Source of the DNA: Mycobacterium sp. D16Q14 | Lineage (GTDB): Bacteria > Actinomycetota > Actinomycetes > Mycobacteriales > Mycobacteriaceae | Length of the DNA: 64,000 bases | Direction of reading: 5' to 3' | Assembly (NCBI GenBank): GCA_002013415.1 | Contig: MAEX01000006.1 | Location: 124,001 to 188,000, forward strand | In this document: one piece after another, positions 60,336-64,000 of the stretch | Layout of the letters: each line of letters starts with the position of its first letter | How positions within the stretch are numbered: position 1 is the stretch's first letter | The notes under the pieces: generated by a model | What the model was told of the DNA's origin: nothing | The model's input: the letters and a program-made list of their open reading frames with translations, nothing else | Database searches by the model: none | Made by a program: the position numbers and the translations under genes

Positions 60336-62147
60336 GTGCGAGAGTTCAGCGTCCCTGCCCCGTTCACCGTCGAGGACAACGCGTCGGTTGTTCATGCCGT
60401 CTATGACTACGAGCGTGAAGACCCCAACCAGGCGGCGTTTTCCCGCCTCGTCGACGGCACCTGGACACCCGTCACGTACGCGGAGGCCGCGGCGCAGATC
60501 CGTGCGGTGGCCAATGGTCTGATCGCCAAGGGCGTGGCGCCCGGCGATCGCGTGGCGCTGATCTCGGCGACGCGGTACGAGTGGACGATCATCGACTACG
60601 CGGTCCTGTCGATCGGCGCCATCACCGTGCCCATCTACGAGACGTCCTCGGCCGATCAGGTCCGGTGGGTACTGCAGGACTCCGCGGCGGTGGCGCTGTT
60701 CGTGGAATCCGATGCCCACGCCGCGATCGCCGAAGAGCTCGCGCCCGAACTGCCCAACCTGCGCACCGTGTTTCACATCGCCAGTTCGGGCGCACCTGCG
60801 GCCCTCGATGAACTCACCGAGGCGGGTGCCGGTGTGGACCCCGCCGAGCTCACCGCCCGGCTCGACGCCATCAAGGCCACCGACCCTGCGACGCTCATCT
60901 ACACCTCGGGAACCACCGGGCGCCCCAAGGGCTGCCAGCTCACTCACTCCAATCTGGTGTACGAAACCCGCGGCGCGCGTGCTGTTTTCCCGGATTACTT
61001 GCAGAAGGGCAGCAGGACGCTGATCTTCCTGCCGCTGGCTCACGTGCTGGCCCGCGGTATCGCGATGGCGTGCTTCCAGTCCAAGGTAAGCGTCGGTTTT
61101 ACCAGCGATATCAAGACGCTGGTGCCGACATTCGGGATCTTCAAGCCGACCTTCATCGTCTCGGTCCCCCGCATCTTCGAAAAGGTGTACAACACCGCGC
61201 GTCAGAACGCCCAGAATGACGGCAAGGGAAAGATTTTCGACGCCGCCGCCGATACCGCCGTCGAATACAGCCAGGCGCTGGACAACGGCGGCCCGGGCAT
61301 CGTGTTGCGCGCCAAGCGTGCCGCCTTCGACAAGCTGGTGTACGGCAAGCTGCGCGCGGCGCTCGGCGGTGAGTGCGTGGCGTCGATCTCCGGTGGAGCT
61401 CCGTTGGGTGCCCGACTGGGCCACTTCTACCGCGGCGTCGGCCTGACCATCTACGAGGGCTACGGCCTCACCGAAACGACGGCGGCCTGTGCCGTGAACG
61501 TCATCGGCGGGCTCAAGATCGGCAGTGTCGGAAGGCCGTTGCCCGGTAACGCCGCCAAAATCGCCGAAGACGGCGAATTACTGGTGTCCGGTGGCGTCGT
61601 GTTCAGTGGGTACTGGAACAACGAGACCGCCACTAGCGAATCGATCTTAGATGGGTGGTTCCACACCGGCGACCTCGGCGCGATCGATGAGGACGGCTTC
61701 ATCACGATCACTGGCCGCAAGAAGGAAATTATCGTCACCGCCGGCGGCAAGAACGTCGCACCCGCGGTGCTGGAGGATCAGCTGCGCGCTCACCCGTTGA
61801 TCAGTCAGGCAATGGCCGTCGGCGACAAGCAACCGTTCATCGGCGCTCTCATCACGATCGACCCCGAGGCCATCGACGGCTGGAAGCAGCGCAACGGCAA
61901 GCCCGCCGATGCCACCGTCGCCGACCTGGTCGAGGATCCTGACCTCCTCGCGGAAATCCAGACCGCCGTGAAGGCAGCCAATCAGGTTGTCTCCCATGCC
62001 GAAGCCATCAAGAAGTTCCGGATTCTGCCGGTCGACTTCACCGAGGCTACCGGCGAGATGACGCCGACGCTGAAGGTGAAGCGCAACGTGGTCGCCGAGA
62101 AGTTCGCGGCAGATATCGACGCGATCTACTCGGGGTCACCCGAGTAG
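60336..62147 (+). CDS. fadD15: Long-chain fatty-acid--CoA ligase FadD15
   Basis: 603 residues. The AMP-binding P-loop is [11 protein letters not shown] (residues 189-199). [46 protein letters not shown] and a C-terminal Lys region complete the ANL fold. It activates long-chain fatty acids to acyl-CoA. GTG at 60336 begins [10 protein letters not shown], as in the family. Confidence 0.95.
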   Translation: MREFSVPAPFTVEDNASVVHAVYDYEREDPNQAAFSRLVDGTWTPVTYAEAAAQIRAVANGLIAKGVAPGDRVALISATRYEWTIIDYAVLSIGAITVPIYETSSADQVRWVLQDSAAVALFVESDAHAAIAEELAPELPNLRTVFHIASSGAPAALDELTEAGAGVDPAELTARLDAIKATDPATLIYTSGTTGRPKGCQLTHSNLVYETRGARAVFPDYLQKGSRTLIFLPLAHVLARGIAMACFQSKVSVGFTSDIKTLVPTFGIFKPTFIVSVPRIFEKVYNTARQNAQNDGKGKIFDAAADTAVEYSQALDNGGPGIVLRAKRAAFDKLVYGKLRAALGGECVASISGGAPLGARLGHFYRGVGLTIYEGYGLTETTAACAVNVIGGLKIGSVGRPLPGNAAKIAEDGELLVSGGVVFSGYWNNETATSESILDGWFHTGDLGAIDEDGFITITGRKKEIIVTAGGKNVAPAVLEDQLRAHPLISQAMAVGDKQPFIGALITIDPEAIDGWKQRNGKPADATVADLVEDPDLLAEIQTAVKAANQVVSHAEAIKKFRILPVDFTEATGEMTPTLKVKRNVVAEKFAADIDAIYSGSPE

Positions 62148-62167
62148 ATCGGTCCACCCAGGGAACT

Positions 62168-63325
62168 TTATCCGGAGCCGGTGACCAGTTCGGCGAAACG
62201 CGCCGCGTGATGATCCCAGCGCCAATGATCGGTCACCCAGGTGCGCCCCGCTGCCCCCATCACGGCCGCGCGTGCCGGATCCGACAGGATCTGGACAATC
62301 GCATCGGTGATCGCGGGCACGGACCTGCCGTCGACAACGAGTCCCGTCTCTCCATCGCGCACGGTTTCCGGTGCGCCCCCGGAGTTTCCGGCGACCACCG
62401 GAACACCGCAGGCCGACGCCTCCAGAAACACTATGCCCAGGCCCTCCACATCGAGCCCCGCCCCGCGCGTACGGCAGGGCATCGCGAAGACATCGCCCAT
62501 CGCGTGATGAGCGGGGAGCTCTTCCCACGGCACACCGCCGGTGAACACCACGTGCTCATCGACGCCGACTCGAGTAGCCAACGCACGCAACGGTTCCGCA
62601 TACGGCCCGCCACCCACGATCACCAGCGCCGCACCGTCCACCCGTTCCCGGATCGCCGGCAGCGCCTCGATCAGCATGTCCTGGCCCTTGCGTGGGACCA
62701 GCCGGGACACGCACACGATGGTCGGCCGCTCGCCCAGCCCGTAACGCCGCCGCAGCTCCTCGCGCGCGCCCGGGTCGGGGCGGAACCTGCCGGTGTCAAC
62801 ACCGGCCGGTAGATGTTCGAGTGCGGCGCGCGGACCGAAGGCCGCGGCGAAGCGACCGCGCGTGTAGCGGCTGACATAGGTGATCACATCGGTGCTGTCC
62901 CCGATCTGCCGCAGCGCGGACCGCGCCACCGGAAGCATCGACCAGCCCACTTCATGCCCATGCGTGCTGGCCGCTGTCACGGTGGCTCCCGCCGCCTTGG
63001 CCACCGAGGACAACAAAGCGAGCGGCGCGGCCGCCCCGAACCACACCACATCCGAGCGCTGCGATCTGATGAGGTCCACCATGCGCTGCCGGACGCCGGG
63101 TCCAGGAAGCATCAACGAGGTCGGGTGGCGCACCACCTGGTACTCGGCGGCGGCATCGTAGCGTTCACACCCCTTCCACCGCGGTGCGTAGACAGTCACC
63201 TCATGCGATCCGGCCAGCCGGATCACCAACTCCTGCAGGTAGGACTGAATGCCGCCGGGCCTGGGTGGAAAATCGTTGGTGACCAACAGGATCCGTCGTC
63301 GCTGGCCGCCAGGCTGAAGGGTCAC
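62168..63325 (-). CDS. pimB': Phosphatidyl-myo-inositol mannosyltransferase PimB'
   Basis: 385 residues, GT4 fold. ILLVTNDFPPRPGGIQSYL binds the lipid acceptor side, STHGHEVGWS is the acceptor-site block, IVCVSRLVPRKGQDMLIEALP carries the donor-site Arg/Lys, and EGLGIVFLEASACGVPVVAGNSGGAPE is the nucleotide-sugar motif with the EX7E pair. It adds the second mannose of PIM2. The GTG at 63325 gives the 385-residue length of the known enzyme. Confidence 0.94.
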   Translation of the reverse strand: MTLQPGGQRRRILLVTNDFPPRPGGIQSYLQELVIRLAGSHEVTVYAPRWKGCERYDAAAEYQVVRHPTSLMLPGPGVRQRMVDLIRSQRSDVVWFGAAAPLALLSSVAKAAGATVTAASTHGHEVGWSMLPVARSALRQIGDSTDVITYVSRYTRGRFAAAFGPRAALEHLPAGVDTGRFRPDPGAREELRRRYGLGERPTIVCVSRLVPRKGQDMLIEALPAIRERVDGAALVIVGGGPYAEPLRALATRVGVDEHVVFTGGVPWEELPAHHAMGDVFAMPCRTRGAGLDVEGLGIVFLEASACGVPVVAGNSGGAPETVRDGETGLVVDGRSVPAITDAIVQILSDPARAAVMGAAGRTWVTDHWRWDHHAARFAELVTGSG

Positions 63326-63330
63326 GACGC

Positions 63331-64000
63331 CTACCGTAGTGGACGAGCGCCGAGCCAGCTCTGCCACTGCCGAACCAGCGTTGCCTCGTCGATGCCCAAC
63401 ACCCGCTGGATCGCCGCGCCGGGCGGGCCCGGCGCGAGATCCGCCCCATACCGGTACAGCTGCACAAGCTTGGGCTCGCCAAAGGTCTCGGCCACGTATT
63501 GCGCCACCGACCAGGCCTCCTCGTATGCCTGTGTGCGATGGGGCCCCGGACTGTCGATGTCGTCGTCGGTGGGTAGATGGCCCGGAATCTGGCCCGCGGC
63601 AAGGGCACTCGTCAACGTGGGCGCGGCGTTACGGAAGGGGGTACCGCTACCGCGGCGCCCGTTGTAGTCGGCCACGCCCTCCACCAGCCAGAGGGGCGCG
63701 TGGTCGCCGGTGACCGTGCGGGCCGCGGCATGGAAGAGCTCGTGGCGCAGCACCACCCGAAACTGATCGGGTGGCAGGGCCGCCGAGCCGGGCGCGAAGA
63801 TCACCCGCTGCCCCACGGCAACTCCGTTGTCGACACGGTCGGCCACGGCGGCGGCGGCGATTCCGTCAGTGTGTTCGCCACCGACGAGGGCGGCGAACTC
63901 GGCATCGGTCCCGGCCGCGATCAGCAGCACCCCCGCACGCCATTGCGGGCCCCACAACTCCGACAGCGACGCCAGCGCACCGGCAATCTCATCGACGAGC
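63331..64000 (-). CDS. Putative zinc metallopeptidase (MA-like, HELFH), Rv2189c homologue, truncated by window edge
   Basis: The C-terminal ~222 residues; the frame is open through 64000 so the start lies outside. Zinc motif HELFH is in VLRHELFHAAAR, followed about 25 residues later by VEGVADY, whose Glu would be the third ligand (gluzincin type). It ends with PLVRQWQSW-like WLGARPLR. It is 5 bases from pimB' on the same strand. The substrate is unknown. Confidence 0.82.
   Translation of the reverse strand, partial: LVDEIAGALASLSELWGPQWRAGVLLIAAGTDAEFAALVGGEHTDGIAAAAVADRVDNGVAVGQRVIFAPGSAALPPDQFRVVLRHELFHAAARTVTGDHAPLWLVEGVADYNGRRGSGTPFRNAAPTLTSALAAGQIPGHLPTDDDIDSPGPHRTQAYEEAWSVAQYVAETFGEPKLVQLYRYGADLAPGPPGAAIQRVLGIDEATLVRQWQSWLGARPLR

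Noticed and set aside
60255..61424. Long upstream extension of the Rv2186c-like gene
   Set aside because: It is antisense to fadD15; the family begins at MNSIQV (60254).

Overview
The window is GC-rich, densely packed actinobacterial DNA from a mycobacterium. The core gene order matches, almost gene for gene, the stretch of the Mycobacterium tuberculosis chromosome from the mshC-cysQ locus (around Rv2130c) through the division and cell-wall cluster (ftsZ to mraZ) to fadD15 and pimB' (around Rv2189c). A mycobactin block directly beside mshC, a stand-alone mycobactin thioesterase and the accessory insertions point to a rapidly growing species, possibly of the Mycobacteroides abscessus/chelonae group. 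That species guess rests on remembered gene order and was not tested.

Layout. Positions 1-6.1 kb hold a divergent mycobactin siderophore locus: a partial NRPS (MbtE-like) leaves leftward, and mbtT-mbtC-mbtD run rightward as an overlapping operon, with an IdeR-type iron box in front of each arm. At 6.1-6.4 kb a CsoR/RicR-like palindrome heads a nest of overlapping mini-ORFs rich in Cys and Met. Positions 6.4-15 kb carry a reductase, mycothiol ligase mshC, cysQ, an F420/flavin-type oxidoreductase, two exported proteins and a conserved cassette (SCO1664-like kinase fold, DUF3090, phosphomutase, uppP). Positions 15-19.4 kb carry lppL, a DUF5703 gene, pyrD, a Raf-kinase-inhibitor-like protein and an M20 peptidase.

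At 19.5-21.4 kb lies tRNA-Leu(GAG), followed by the wreck of an integrated element: a frameshifted tyrosine integrase, an in-frame fusion of a TetR DNA-binding domain to the C-terminal end of a type I restriction HsdR subunit, and an unidentified frameshifted fragment. Core synteny resumes with a VanY-type lipoprotein, an Rv2144c-like membrane protein, wag31 and a YggT protein. A three-gene accessory operon (SRPBCC, ArsR, DUF899) followed by a long palindrome interrupts the cluster before sepF.

From 44.6 down to 25.7 kb the leftward cell-wall/division cluster reads mraZ, rsmH, ftsL, pbpB, murE, murF, mraY, murD, ftsW, murG, murC, ftsQ, ftsZ, pgeF, yggS, sepF. Most neighbours overlap by a few bases, consistent with translational coupling. 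MraZ boxes precede mraZ, and a hairpin followed by a T-run sits between mraZ and rsmH.

Positions 45-64 kb carry envelope and metabolic genes: DUF3040, a GNAT, lppM, metF, a polyprenyl synthase, the lipomannan mannosyltransferases mptA and an MptC-like enzyme, an Rv2175c-like regulator with its kinase pknL, aroG, an exoribonuclease, an acyltransferase, an ArsA-like ATPase with a small partner, SRPBCC proteins, fadD15, pimB' and a truncated metallopeptidase at the right edge. No rRNA genes, CRISPR arrays or intact insertion sequences were seen.
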